A DNA stretch of 64,000 bases. Origin: Methylobacterium sp. J-068 (GTDB lineage: Bacteria > Pseudomonadota > Alphaproteobacteria > Rhizobiales > Beijerinckiaceae). The notes under the pieces are model-generated. The model was not told the origin of the DNA, made no database searches, and was given only the letters and a program-made list of their open reading frames with translations. Numbering within the stretch: position 1 is the first letter of the stretch; each line of letters opens with the position of its first letter. The stretch covers positions 124,001-188,000 of the forward strand of contig NZ_JAKSXY010000083.1 in the NCBI RefSeq assembly GCF_022829445.1, read 5' to 3'. The position numbers and the translations under genes are program-made. Below are positions 36,218 through 45,082 of the stretch, in pieces.

Positions 36218-38164
36218 ATGCCGTCGACGAACGACCTGTTCCAGAGTTTCGCCCGTGGCTACGAGGCGCGTCGCGATACGGAGATGAGCCTCTCCGAATT
36301 TCTCGAGGCCTGCCGCGACGAACCGCTGATGTATGCCTCCGCGGCCGAGCGCATCCTCGAGGCGATCGGCAAGCCGGAATTCGTTGACACCGCCAAGGAC
36401 GCACGTCTCGGGCGCGTGTTCATGAACCGGACCATCCGGATCTACCCCGCCTTCGCCGAGTTCTACGGCATGGAAGAGACGATCGAGCGCATCGTCTCGT
36501 TCTTCCGCCACGCGGCGCAAGGGTTGGAGGAGCGCAAGCAGATCCTCTACCTGCTCGGACCCGTCGGCGGCGGCAAGTCGTCCCTGGCCGAGCGGCTGAA
36601 GGCGCTGATGGAGACGCATCCCATCTACGTGCTGAAGGCCGGCAACGAGGTCTCGCCGGTCTTCGAGAGCCCGCTCGGGCTGTTCGATCCCGAGACGATG
36701 GGCGCCGAAATCCAGGAGCGCTATGGCATCCCGAGGCGTCGCCTCACCGGCCTGATGAGTCCCTGGGCCCTGAAGCGCCTCGACGAATTCAACGGCGACA
36801 TCTCGAAGTTCAAGGTGATCAAGGTCCGTCCGTCGCGCCTGCGCCAGATCGGCATCGCCAAGACCGAGCCCGGCGACGAGAACAACCAGGACATCTCCAG
36901 CCTCGTCGGCAAAGTCGACATCCGGCGCCTGGAGACTTTGTCCCAGGCGGACCCGGACGCCTACTCCTATTCGGGGGGCCTCAACCGGGCGAACCAGGGC
37001 ATTCTCGAATTCGTCGAGATGTTCAAGGCGCCGATCAAGATGCTGCATCCCCTGCTCACCGCGACGCAGGAAGGCAATTACGTCGGCACCGAGAATATCG
37101 GCGCGATCCCGTTCACGGGGGTGATCCTGGCCCACTCGAACGAATCCGAGTGGCAGACCTTCAAGACCAACAAGAACAACGAAGCCTTCATCGACCGTAT
37201 CTACGTCATCAAGGTGCCGTACTGCCTCCGGGTCACCGAGGAGCAGCGCATCTACGAGAAGCTGGTCTCGGGCTCCGAGCTGTCCCATGCCGCCTGCGCC
37301 CCCGGCACCCTGGAGATGCTGGCCCGCTTCTCGGTGCTCTCGCGCCTGCGCGAGCACGCCAACTCGAACGCCTTCTCCAAGATGCGCGTCTATGATGGCG
37401 AGTCCCTCCGCGAGGTCGACCCCCGCGCCCGCTCGATGCAGGAATACAAGGACACCGCCGGCGTCGACGAGGGCATGGACGGGATCTCGACCCGCTTCGC
37501 CTTCAAGGTGATGGCGGCGACCTTCAACCACGACACGACGGAGGTCTCGGCCGATCCCGTCCACCTCATGTACGTGCTGGAGCAGGCCCTGCGGCGCGAG
37601 CAGCTCCCGCCGGAGACCGAGAAGCGCTACCTGGAATTCATCAAGACCGAGTTGGCGCCGCGCTACGCGGAGTTCATCGGGCACGAGATCCAGAAGGCCT
37701 ATCTCGAATCCTACCACGATTACGGCCAGAACCTGTTCGACCGTTACATCGACTATGCGGATGCCTGGATCGAGGATCAGGACTTCAAGGATTCGGAGAC
37801 GGGCCAGCTCCTGAACCGCGAATTGCTGAACCAGGAACTGACCAAGATCGAGAAGCCGGCCGGCATCGCCAATCCGAAGGATTTCCGGAACGAGGTGGTG
37901 AAGTTCGCGCTCCGGTCCCGCGCGCAGCACGGTGGCCGCAATCCATCCTGGACATCCTACGAGAAGTTGCGGGAGGTGATCGAGCGGCGGATGTTCTCTC
38001 AGGTGGAGGAATTGCTGCCGGTGATCTCCTTCGGCTCGAAGAAGGACGGCGAGACCGAGAAGAAGCATGGCGAGTTCGTCGACCGGATGGTGGCGCGCGG
38101 CTACACCGAGCGGCAGGTCCGCCGGCTGGTCGAGTGGTACATGCGGGTGAAGCAGGCGGGGTAG
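36218..38164 (+). CDS. prkA: PrkA-type serine protein kinase
   Basis: A 648-residue cytosolic protein of the PrkA (YeaG) family. It is made of an AAA-like ATPase domain with a Walker A loop (LLGPVGGGKSSLAERLKA, about 110-127) and a C-terminal PrkA domain distantly related to cAMP-dependent kinases. Family signatures are EDNNQDISSLVGKVDIRRL-like (here GDENNQDISSLVGKVDIRRL) and ALEAYTGGLNR-like (here YSYSGGLNRANQGILEFVEM). In E. coli, yeaG acts in stationary-phase, nitrogen-starvation and stress adaptation. It is followed by the yeaH (DUF444) and spoVR genes, the conserved three-gene set. Confidence 0.95.
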   Translation: MPSTNDLFQSFARGYEARRDTEMSLSEFLEACRDEPLMYASAAERILEAIGKPEFVDTAKDARLGRVFMNRTIRIYPAFAEFYGMEETIERIVSFFRHAAQGLEERKQILYLLGPVGGGKSSLAERLKALMETHPIYVLKAGNEVSPVFESPLGLFDPETMGAEIQERYGIPRRRLTGLMSPWALKRLDEFNGDISKFKVIKVRPSRLRQIGIAKTEPGDENNQDISSLVGKVDIRRLETLSQADPDAYSYSGGLNRANQGILEFVEMFKAPIKMLHPLLTATQEGNYVGTENIGAIPFTGVILAHSNESEWQTFKTNKNNEAFIDRIYVIKVPYCLRVTEEQRIYEKLVSGSELSHAACAPGTLEMLARFSVLSRLREHANSNAFSKMRVYDGESLREVDPRARSMQEYKDTAGVDEGMDGISTRFAFKVMAATFNHDTTEVSADPVHLMYVLEQALRREQLPPETEKRYLEFIKTELAPRYAEFIGHEIQKAYLESYHDYGQNLFDRYIDYADAWIEDQDFKDSETGQLLNRELLNQELTKIEKPAGIANPKDFRNEVVKFALRSRAQHGGRNPSWTSYEKLREVIERRMFSQVEELLPVISFGSKKDGETEKKHGEFVDRMVARGYTERQVRRLVEWYMRVKQAG

Positions 38165-38274
38165 GGCGTCGCGCGGGCCCTGTCCCACGGGTGAAGGGGC
38201 GGCGTACCGGAAACGGTGGCCGCCCCGGCTGGTCGATCCCACATTGGTTCCGAGGGCGAAGGCACAGAGTCCGG

Positions 38275-39576
38275 ATGCACATCGTCGACCGCCGACTGAA
38301 TCCCGGGGGCAAGAGCCTCGCCAACCGCCAGCGCTTCCTGCGCCGCGTGAAGGACGTGGCCCAGCGCGCCGTGCGGGAATCCGCGCGCGAGAAGGACATC
38401 AAGGATCTCGGCAAGGACGGCCGGGTCTCGGTGCCCGTCGACGGCGTGCGCGAGCCGCGTTTCGCGCGCCAGCCGGGCACGGGCCTGCACGACCACATCT
38501 TGCCGGGCAACAAGACCTACGTGGAGGGCGACCGCATCGAGCGCCCACCCTCCGGCGGCGGCGGCAAGGGCTCGGGCGAGGGCGGCGAGGGCTCGGAGAA
38601 CAGCGAGGACGCCTTCCGCTTCGTGCTCACCCGCGACGAGTTCCTCGAACTGTTTCTGGAAGACCTCGAACTGCCCGATCTCGCCAAGCGCCGCCTCTCC
38701 GTGGTGGAGACGGAAGGACTGCGCCGGGCCGGCTACACGGTCTCGGGCTCGCCGGCCAACCTCGCGCTGACCCGGACGCTGCGCAACTCGATGTCCCGCC
38801 GCATCGCGCTCAAGCGGCCGAAACCCGACGAGATCGCCGCGCTCGAAGCACGGATCGCCGAGACGCCGTCGAGCGACCCCGATCTGCCGGACCTGCTCCT
38901 CGCGCTCTCGGGCCTGCGGGAGCGCGCGAAACGCATCCCTTACGTCGACCCCCTCGACCTGCGCTACCGGCGCTTCGAGACCTACCCACGCCCGGTGGCG
39001 CAGGCGGTGATGTTCTGCCTCATGGACGTCTCGGGCTCGATGACCGAGCATATGAAGGATCTTGCCAAGCGCTTCTACATCCTGCTGCACATCTTCCTGA
39101 CCCGGCGCTACCGGCACGTGGAGATCGTCTTCATCCGGCACACCGACAAGGCGACGGAGGTGGACGAGGAGACGTTCTTCGGTTCGCGCGAGACCGGCGG
39201 TACCCTGGTGTCCTCGGCACTCGTCGAGATGAAGCGCGTCATCGCCGAGCGCTACGACCCGAACGACTGGAACATCTACGCGGCCCAGGCCTCGGACGGC
39301 GACAACGTCTCGAGCGACGGCCCGACCTCCACCGAGCTTCTGCGCGCCCACATCCTGCCGGCCTGCCAGCACTTCGCCTATCTGGAGGTCGGCGACGAGA
39401 ACGGTCCGCGCGCCGGCTTCGTGGAGCATCGCACCACCCTGTGGCGGACCTACGAGGCCCTGGCGAAGACGGGCGCGCCCATCGCCATGCGCAAGGTCAA
39501 CCATCGGCGCGACATCTACCCGGTGTTCCGCGAGTTGTTCGGGCGCAAGGATGCGCGGGCGGAAGCCGAGGCGTGA
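38275..39576 (+). CDS. yeaH: YeaH/YhbH family protein (DUF444)
   Basis: 433 residues from the ATG at 38275 (MHIVDRRLNPGGKSLANRQR). The N-terminal part is basic and matches the family signature; a Gly-rich linker (about 98-115) follows. The C-terminal half is a von Willebrand-A-like domain with a MIDAS motif (CLMDVSGSMTEHMKDLAKRF, DxSxS). It is always found with PrkA and SpoVR and is believed to form a complex with the kinase, though its exact activity is not settled. It sits 110 bases behind prkA. Confidence 0.94.
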   Translation: MHIVDRRLNPGGKSLANRQRFLRRVKDVAQRAVRESAREKDIKDLGKDGRVSVPVDGVREPRFARQPGTGLHDHILPGNKTYVEGDRIERPPSGGGGKGSGEGGEGSENSEDAFRFVLTRDEFLELFLEDLELPDLAKRRLSVVETEGLRRAGYTVSGSPANLALTRTLRNSMSRRIALKRPKPDEIAALEARIAETPSSDPDLPDLLLALSGLRERAKRIPYVDPLDLRYRRFETYPRPVAQAVMFCLMDVSGSMTEHMKDLAKRFYILLHIFLTRRYRHVEIVFIRHTDKATEVDEETFFGSRETGGTLVSSALVEMKRVIAERYDPNDWNIYAAQASDGDNVSSDGPTSTELLRAHILPACQHFAYLEVGDENGPRAGFVEHRTTLWRTYEALAKTGAPIAMRKVNHRRDIYPVFRELFGRKDARAEAEA

Positions 39577-39648
39577 GGCAGACGACCCGCCCTCGTCCCC
39601 CGAGGGGCGAGGACGGTGTCACGGACCGCTTGGACGGAAGGACGATCA

Positions 39649-41223
39649 ATGGTCGGCAGCATCATCCGCCCGACGCCCCAGCGGATTTCCGGCGGGCCGT
39701 CGCCGCTCTTCACCGGGAACGACTGGGACTTCGACACGATCAAGCGCATCCACGATGCCTGCGAGGCCATCGCGGGGCCGGAACTCGGCCTGTCCTGGTA
39801 TCCGAACCAGATCGAGATCATCACCGCCGAGCAAATGCTCGACGCCTACGCCTCGATCGGCATGCCACTGTTCTACAAGCACTGGTCGTTCGGCAAGCAC
39901 TTCGCCCAGCACGAGGCCGGCTACCGGCGCGGCATGATGGGGCTCGCCTACGAGATCGTCATCAATTCGGACCCGTGCATCTCCTACATCATGGAGGAGA
40001 ACACGGCGACGATGCAGACCCTGGTGATCGCCCACGCCGCCTTCGGCCACAATCACTTCTTCAAGAACAACTATCTGTTCAAGCAATGGACCGACGCCGA
40101 GGGCATCCTCGACTATCTCGACTTCGCCAAGGGCTTCATCACGCGCTGCGAGGAGCGCTACGGCCACGCCGCCGTGGAGGCGGTGCTGGACGCGGCCCAC
40201 GCACTGATGAGCCAGGGCGTCCACCGCTACCCCCGCAAGAAGCGGCCGGACCTGGCCTCGGAGCAGCGGCGCGAGCGTGAGCGCGCCGAGCACGGCGAGC
40301 AGATCTACAACGACCTCTGGCGGACGCTGCCGCAGAAGGTGGCCGCCGGCCGGCCGGACGCGGCCATCGAGCGGCGGAAGGCCCTGCTCGAACTCCCGCA
40401 GGAGAACATCCTCTATTTCCTGGAGAAGGCCGCCCCCCGCCTGCGGCCCTGGCAGCGCGAGATCCTGCGCATCGTCCGCCTCGTGGCGCAGTACTTCTAT
40501 CCGCAGCGCCAGACCAAGGTGATGAACGAGGGCTGCGCCACCTACTGCCACTACCGGATCATGAATTCGCTGTCCGAGAAGGGGCTGATCGGCGAGGCGG
40601 CCTACCTCGAATTCCTGCAATCGCACACCAACGTGGTTCGCCAGCCGAACTACAACGAGCGCGGCTATAACGGCCACAACCCTTATGCCATCGGGTTCGC
40701 CATGATGCAGGACATCGCCCGCATCGTGGAACAGCCGACGGCGGAGGACCGGCAGTGGTTCCCCGAGATCGCCGGCACCGGCGACGCGATGGCGACCCTG
40801 CGGGACATCTGGGCCAATTATCGCGACGAGAGCTTCATCGCGCAGTTCCTGTCACCGAAGCTGATGCGCGACATGCGCCTGTTCCACGTGGTCGACGACC
40901 CGGACGAACCGGAACTGCGGGTCGAGGCCATCCACGACGAGCGCGGCTATCGCAAGATGCGCCGCTCCTTCGCCCGCCAGTACGACGTCGCCTGGCTCGA
41001 TCCGGACATCGAGGTGGTGGACGTGGATCTCGAGGGCGACCGGCGCCTCATCGTGCATCACCGCGCCCTCAACCGCATCACCCTGCAGAAGGACGATGCG
41101 AAGCGCGTGCTGCAGCACCTCGCCGATCTCTGGGGTTACGACGCGGTGCTGAAGGAGGTCGATCCGGCCACGGGCACCGTGCTGGCGGAGCACCATGCCA
41201 GCGCGCGGTCAATCTTCTTTTGA
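39649..41223 (+). CDS. spoVR: SpoVR family protein
   Basis: 524 residues from the ATG at 39649, preceded by a good ribosome site (GGAAGGA). An in-frame upstream codon extends the frame by 11 residues but is poorly placed. Hallmarks are YPNQIEIITAEQMLDAYAS, HWSFGKHF, the His/Glu-rich segments AHAAFGHNHFFKNN and EGCATYCHYRIM, and YNERGYNGHNPYAIGF. SpoVR was named for a spore cortex role in Bacillus; in non-sporulating bacteria the homologue (YcgB) belongs with PrkA and YeaH and its function is not established. The conserved His/Glu residues suggest a metal site. Confidence 0.94.
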   Translation: MVGSIIRPTPQRISGGPSPLFTGNDWDFDTIKRIHDACEAIAGPELGLSWYPNQIEIITAEQMLDAYASIGMPLFYKHWSFGKHFAQHEAGYRRGMMGLAYEIVINSDPCISYIMEENTATMQTLVIAHAAFGHNHFFKNNYLFKQWTDAEGILDYLDFAKGFITRCEERYGHAAVEAVLDAAHALMSQGVHRYPRKKRPDLASEQRRERERAEHGEQIYNDLWRTLPQKVAAGRPDAAIERRKALLELPQENILYFLEKAAPRLRPWQREILRIVRLVAQYFYPQRQTKVMNEGCATYCHYRIMNSLSEKGLIGEAAYLEFLQSHTNVVRQPNYNERGYNGHNPYAIGFAMMQDIARIVEQPTAEDRQWFPEIAGTGDAMATLRDIWANYRDESFIAQFLSPKLMRDMRLFHVVDDPDEPELRVEAIHDERGYRKMRRSFARQYDVAWLDPDIEVVDVDLEGDRRLIVHHRALNRITLQKDDAKRVLQHLADLWGYDAVLKEVDPATGTVLAEHHASARSIFF

Positions 41224-41280
41224 AACCCATCGCCCGAAAGCCGGATTGGCGCCGTGCCGATCCGGCGCTAGCCTGAGGCC

Positions 41281-41388
41281 ATGACGAACGACGACCTGCG
41301 CGAATCGCGCGCCGCCCTCATCCTTCTGGCCGTCGCGGTCGGGTCCGTGCTGATCTTCGGCGCGGTCACGATCCTGATCCAGCTCTGA
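41281..41388 (+). CDS. Tiny membrane protein of 35 residues
   Basis: The short ORF MTNDDLRESRAALILLAVAV-... encodes one transmembrane helix (about 11-32) preceded by an acidic/basic head and ending QL. It lies 57 bases after spoVR in the same direction. Composition is strongly membrane-like, which random GC-rich frames rarely are. No family is recognised. It could be a small regulator of the prkA set or an independent inner-membrane peptide. Confidence 0.5.
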   Translation: MTNDDLRESRAALILLAVAVGSVLIFGAVTILIQL

Positions 41389-41424
41389 CGCACAGAGGTC
41401 CCGCGATCCGGGGGAGCCTGCGTG

Positions 41425-41736
41425 TCAGTGCGTCCAGGGCGCGGTGCGGTTGAACTTGAAATTGTCGGAGTAGGACAGACCCTTGCGCAGGATCGGCTTC
41501 TGCGGCTCCTCGACCCGGTAGGACAGACCCGCCCGCGTCGCGTAGGCGATGGCCTCGTCCTTGGTGGCGAACTCGAGGTGAACCTGCTGCAACATGTCGG
41601 AGGATCCGGTCCAGCCCATCAGCGGATCGGTCTCACGCGGCGCGGTCTGATCGAATTCCAGCACCCAGGCCTTGGCGCGCGCGGTCCCGGACTGGGTGGG
41701 ATCCTTGGCGGGCTGGTAGATGCGGGCGCTCGACAT
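41425..41736 (-). CDS. NADH dehydrogenase accessory subunit (NDUFS4-like, ETC complex I)
   Basis: 103 residues from the ATG at 41736 (MSSARIYQPAKDPTQSGTAR); a TTG four codons upstream is an alternative. It matches the short bacterial relatives of the mitochondrial 18-kDa complex I subunit: ARAKAWVLEFDQ, PLMGWTGSSDMLQQVHLEFA, KDEAIAYATRAGLSYRV and ILRKGLSYSDNFKFNRTAPW, the family end. In alphaproteobacteria this is an accessory subunit at the NADH-oxidising arm. It lies beside tRNA-Pro, a typical location. Confidence 0.94.
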   Translation of the reverse strand: MSSARIYQPAKDPTQSGTARAKAWVLEFDQTAPRETDPLMGWTGSSDMLQQVHLEFATKDEAIAYATRAGLSYRVEEPQKPILRKGLSYSDNFKFNRTAPWTH

Positions 41737-41775
41737 CGGGTCGTCCAACTCCAGGGAGCCTTCGGGTGCAGAAGA

Positions 41776-41852
<77 letters not shown>

Positions 41853-42251
41853 ACACGCTTGCGCGTAGAGGGGACGTACGGTTTTGGCGCCCGAATGGCA
41901 ACCGGCGCCGCGCCGGCTCGCGGCACAAATTCCCGCAATCGGTTCGCACCAGACGCTCGTCCGTTCCGGGCTCGCCATGTCCTGCCGGCCGCCGATCTAT
42001 CATCGTGGCCGGCCCGCATGAGCGGCGAGACGCGACGGCGGCCTTGCCGACGACCGGCCGCGACCCTAAACGCCATCTGTCCCGGAAATTCGCATTCCCC
42101 CGGCCGTGGCGTTGATATCCACGGCGACCAGGGAGCAAAGCCGGTTCGAAAGGATGCCCCATCCTCGAGGCGCGGCAGGACGGCCGCCGGGCTCGGGGAG
42201 CATTCCGGTCATTCGGGTGATGACGGGGCACGCGACGGGCGATCTCGCCGA
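41853..42251. other. Noncoding stretch between tRNA-Pro and the PilZ gene
   Basis: About 400 bases with no gene I can support on either strand. It should include the tRNA-Pro promoter. Nothing else is recognisable. Confidence 0.45.
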
Positions 42252-42503
42252 TCAGGCGACGAAGGTGATGCCGATCTTGCGTCCGCGGCGCCAGATCACC
42301 TTGCAGCGCCGTGGTTTGGCGTAGGCGGTCATCGACAGCGTGAACGCGTCCGGCACCGTCGCGGAGGCCTCCACCTCGATCTGCGCGCCGGTCTCGGACT
42401 GGTCCCAGACCAGGCAATCGATCTCGGCGGCGCTTGCACCGGATACGAGCGTCCCGATCCGGAAAGCGTCCGTCCGCCGGGCACCCCGACGATTCTCGTC
42501 CAC
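42252..42503 (-). CDS. Small PilZ domain protein
   Basis: 83 residues from a GTG at 42503, chosen because GAGGAG lies 7 bases upstream. An ATG 6 bases further upstream is in another frame. The protein starts with the c-di-GMP-binding arginines of PilZ (ENRRGARRTDAF), followed by the beta-barrel pattern VWDQSETGAQIEVEAS and WRRGRKIGITF. The PilZ DxSxxG motif is present as DQSETG. Single-domain PilZ proteins of this size are common in Methylobacterium-like bacteria and act as c-di-GMP effectors or have lost binding. The target is unknown. Confidence 0.85.
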   Translation of the reverse strand: MDENRRGARRTDAFRIGTLVSGASAAEIDCLVWDQSETGAQIEVEASATVPDAFTLSMTAYAKPRRCKVIWRRGRKIGITFVA

Positions 42504-42939
42504 GACATCTCTCCTCGGCCCATCCACAGGTGCAGTTGACAGGCACGACGTTAAAGTTTTCCCGCCTCGTTCGACGAAAGCCGGACGTTTCCTGGCTCCT
42601 GAAAGCTGATCGGTACGGGGCGCAGGGCGGGGAACGGACCGGATCATCGCAGATCAGGGTCGGGCGGCAGCCCGGAATAGTGATGTCCTAGACGCGCAGG
42701 TCGACCACGCGGTGTTGCGCAGGGGTTTCATCCGACATCCTCCCGGCCACCGTAGCGGGCGGCGGATCGAGATCGACGGTCACGGTTTGCGGCGTGGTTT
42801 CGTGACGGCGTGCCGCCTCGTTTCACGCGCCGTGCAGGATTTGGGTGGCGCGAATCACGCCGACCTGATTCAGCGAGACGGTCACCGCATGGCGCGCGAA
42901 TCCTCCGGATTCGGGTCGGCCGGACCCGCACATTGTCCC
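42504..42939. other. Noncoding stretch between the PilZ gene and the miniature rod-like gene
   Basis: About 436 bases with no supported gene. A small A/T-rich spot (GACGTTAAAGTTTTCC at about 42547) may be the promoter of the minus-strand PilZ gene. Confidence 0.4.
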
Positions 42940-43173
42940 TCAGGCCAGGATGTCGAGCACCCTGCGCTCGGACTCGAAGGTGGATTTCAGGATGGCCGTG
43001 TTCATCCCGATACTCGCCTTGTCCTGAAGGAGTTGCACGGCGGTGGCCGAGAGATCGACCTGCGTGGCGCCCGGCAGGCTGGTGCCGATCGTCGCGATGC
43101 CTTCGGCCGCCGTCGTGTATCGTTGCGTCGCAGCCAAAAGGCCGCTCGTACTCGCCGTGATCGCGCTGATCAT
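42940..43173 (-). CDS. Miniature flagellar rod/hook-like protein
   Basis: A 77-residue protein. Its N-terminal half (MISAITASTSGLLAATQRYT then TAAEGIA) resembles the conserved start of flagellar rod and hook proteins (S-x-S-G-L-x-A-x-x-x-R-x-x-x-x-A-x-x-I-A). The C-terminal half (VDLSATAVQLLQDKASIGMN, then AILKSTFESERRVLDILA) resembles the conserved end helix of the same proteins (V-D-L-x-x-x-x-V-x-L). The D0 helices are kept and the whole middle is missing. Such small proteins may fill or regulate the axial structure, but no flagellar gene is in this window. The assignment is by motif, not by search. Confidence 0.6.
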   Translation of the reverse strand: MISAITASTSGLLAATQRYTTAAEGIATIGTSLPGATQVDLSATAVQLLQDKASIGMNTAILKSTFESERRVLDILA

Positions 43174-43383
43174 CCCGTCACCTCATCTCGTCGCCCGAGG
43201 CAAGCACGCCACCCCTGAAGCGAGTCTTGTGCGTTTACGCAGCATTCGAGCGAACGGCCGTCGGACGCCCGCACGGCCGAGCTTGACCCCGAGCGGCCGG
43301 GGCACCACGTCGGCCCTCGTCACGGCACGATCCGACGAGCCTTCAGGGCTCGCCCCTTCGCCGCGCGTCCCACGGAGATAGCG

Positions 43384-44088
43384 ATGATCGATCTGTATTA
43401 CTGGCCGACGCCGAACGGCCACAAAGTCACGATGTTCCTCGAGGAGGCCGGGCTCGCCTACACGATCAAGCCCGTGAACATCGGCAAGGGCGATCAGTTC
43501 AAACCCGACTTCCTGACGCTCGCCCCGAACAACCGCATGCCGGCGATCGTCGACCACGCCCCGGCCGGCGGCGGCGCGCCGGTCTCCCTGTTCGAATCGG
43601 GCGCCATCCTGCTCTACCTCGCCGAGAAGACCGGACGCTTCATCGCCACGGACATCGCCGGCCGCGCCGAGGTCCTGCAATGGCTGTTCTGGCAGATGGG
43701 CGGCCTCGGGCCGATGCTCGGGCAGAACCACCACTTCACTCAGTACGCCCCCGAGAAGGTGCCCTACGCCATCGACCGGTACGTCAAGGAGACGAACCGG
43801 CTCTACGGCGTCCTCGATCGGCGGCTCGCCGACCGGCCCTACGTCGCCGGCGCGGCGTACTCGATCGCCGACATGGCGTCCTATCCGTGGATCGTCCCTT
43901 ACGAGAAGCAGGGCCAGAGGCTGGAAGATTTCCCGAACCTCAAGCGCTGGTTCGAGGACATCGCCGAGCGCCCCGCGACGAAGGCGGCCTATGCCCGTGC
44001 GCCGGAGATCAACCCGGATTTCGGCAAGACCATGAGCGAGGACGCCAAGAAGGTGATGTTCGGGCAGACCGCCGCGACGCGCGGCTGA
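43384..44088 (+). CDS. Glutathione S-transferase (YfcG/YghU-like)
   Basis: A 234-residue two-domain protein. The thioredoxin-like N-terminal domain (about 1-85) starts MIDLYYWPTPNGHKVTMFLE and carries NNRMPAIVDH and the glutathione-gripping SLFESGAILLYLAEKTG. The helical C-terminal domain follows (YSIADMASYPWIVPYE). The TPNG/K motif is that of the Nu-class enzymes such as E. coli YfcG, which act as disulfide-bond oxidoreductases with glutathione. It stands alone. Confidence 0.93.
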   Translation: MIDLYYWPTPNGHKVTMFLEEAGLAYTIKPVNIGKGDQFKPDFLTLAPNNRMPAIVDHAPAGGGAPVSLFESGAILLYLAEKTGRFIATDIAGRAEVLQWLFWQMGGLGPMLGQNHHFTQYAPEKVPYAIDRYVKETNRLYGVLDRRLADRPYVAGAAYSIADMASYPWIVPYEKQGQRLEDFPNLKRWFEDIAERPATKAAYARAPEINPDFGKTMSEDAKKVMFGQTAATRG

Positions 44089-44094
44089 GCGGCC

Positions 44095-45024
44095 TCAGCG
44101 CGTCAGCGTCTCGAGCGGGACGGGGGCGGCGTGCGGGCGCGTCGCCAGCATGCCGTCGATGAGGGCCAGCACCTCGGCCCGGCCGCAATTGGCGGCCGGC
44201 TCGAAGGGCGTCCAGGTCTGGGTGAAGTCGAGTTGGGCGAAGACGTCGCGGTAGCGCCGCAACTCGTTGGTGGTCAGCGGCACGCCCCGCACGAAGGCCT
44301 TGTGCGCCGAGATGGTTCGGGCACGGCGAAAATCCTCCGGGTCGAGCTCGAACTTCAGGGCGTCGCCGCAGAACACGATCTTCCGCGCGCGGTCGAACAG
44401 GATCGCATGACCGTCGAAATGGCCCGCCGTCCGGTGCAGTTCGAGGCCGGGGAGGGGCTCCAGGAAATCGTCGTAGGGCCACGAGACTTGAAGCGCCGCG
44501 CTCCAGGCGAAGTCCGCCGCCGGCAGGCAGAGTTCCGGATCGAATCGGTCCTGCAACTGCACGAGCGCGCCATAGGCGTGCGGATGGGAAGCCGACAGGA
44601 CCCGCATCCCCCCGAGCGCGGCGATGTGCTGGAGCGCGGCCTCGCTGAAGACCGGGCAGGCTTCGAAGCCCATGTTCCCCGCGGGCGTCTGGATCAGGTA
44701 GGCGCTCGGGCCGATGCCCGAGACGGGATCGTTCCAGAAGCGCCAGACGCCGGGCTCCAATTCCTCCCAGTGACAGGGGAAGCGGTCTTGCGCCTCGCGC
44801 TCGCTCCAGAACCGCCAACCCGCCTGCGGCACCACGTGGCGCGCGTCCAGACACATGGGGCAGGCGGCCGGCGTCTCGAAATGGCGCTGCCAGAAGCCGC
44901 AATTGTCACAGGTATAGGCGGGCAGGTCGAGGGCGCCGGCGAAGGGCAGATATCCGGGAGACACTGAGCGTTGCTCGCGTTGGCGGCGCTGGCCGCGGGT
45001 AGCCTCGGGCTGAAGCGTGCGCAT
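44095..45024 (-). CDS. MBL-fold protein with N-terminal zinc ribbon
   Basis: About 309 residues from the ATG at 45024; starts at 45072 or 45084 are possible but would overlap the divergent gene's ribosome site. A rubredoxin-like zinc ribbon (CDNCGFWQRHFETPAACPMC, about 38-57) precedes a metallo-beta-lactamase fold. The usual HxHxDH motif is changed to SHPHAYGA; later metal-site residues are partly kept (TAGHFDGH and FCGDALKFEL). The loss of the aspartate suggests a mononuclear or altered metal site. The substrate is unknown. It diverges from a glycosyltransferase gene. Confidence 0.8.
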   Translation of the reverse strand: MRTLQPEATRGQRRQREQRSVSPGYLPFAGALDLPAYTCDNCGFWQRHFETPAACPMCLDARHVVPQAGWRFWSEREAQDRFPCHWEELEPGVWRFWNDPVSGIGPSAYLIQTPAGNMGFEACPVFSEAALQHIAALGGMRVLSASHPHAYGALVQLQDRFDPELCLPAADFAWSAALQVSWPYDDFLEPLPGLELHRTAGHFDGHAILFDRARKIVFCGDALKFELDPEDFRRARTISAHKAFVRGVPLTTNELRRYRDVFAQLDFTQTWTPFEPAANCGRAEVLALIDGMLATRPHAAPVPLETLTR

Positions 45025-45082
45025 ATAGGCGCGCGGCGAACAGCGGCCATACGGGTCCGCGCCTGAACGCATCCGGAGGATC

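Noticed and set aside
42329..42523. An ATG-started frame overlapping the PilZ gene, with a good ribosome site
   Set aside because: Its product is Arg/Ser/Pro-rich without motifs; the same ribosome site serves the GTG 6 bases on, whose product is a proper PilZ domain.
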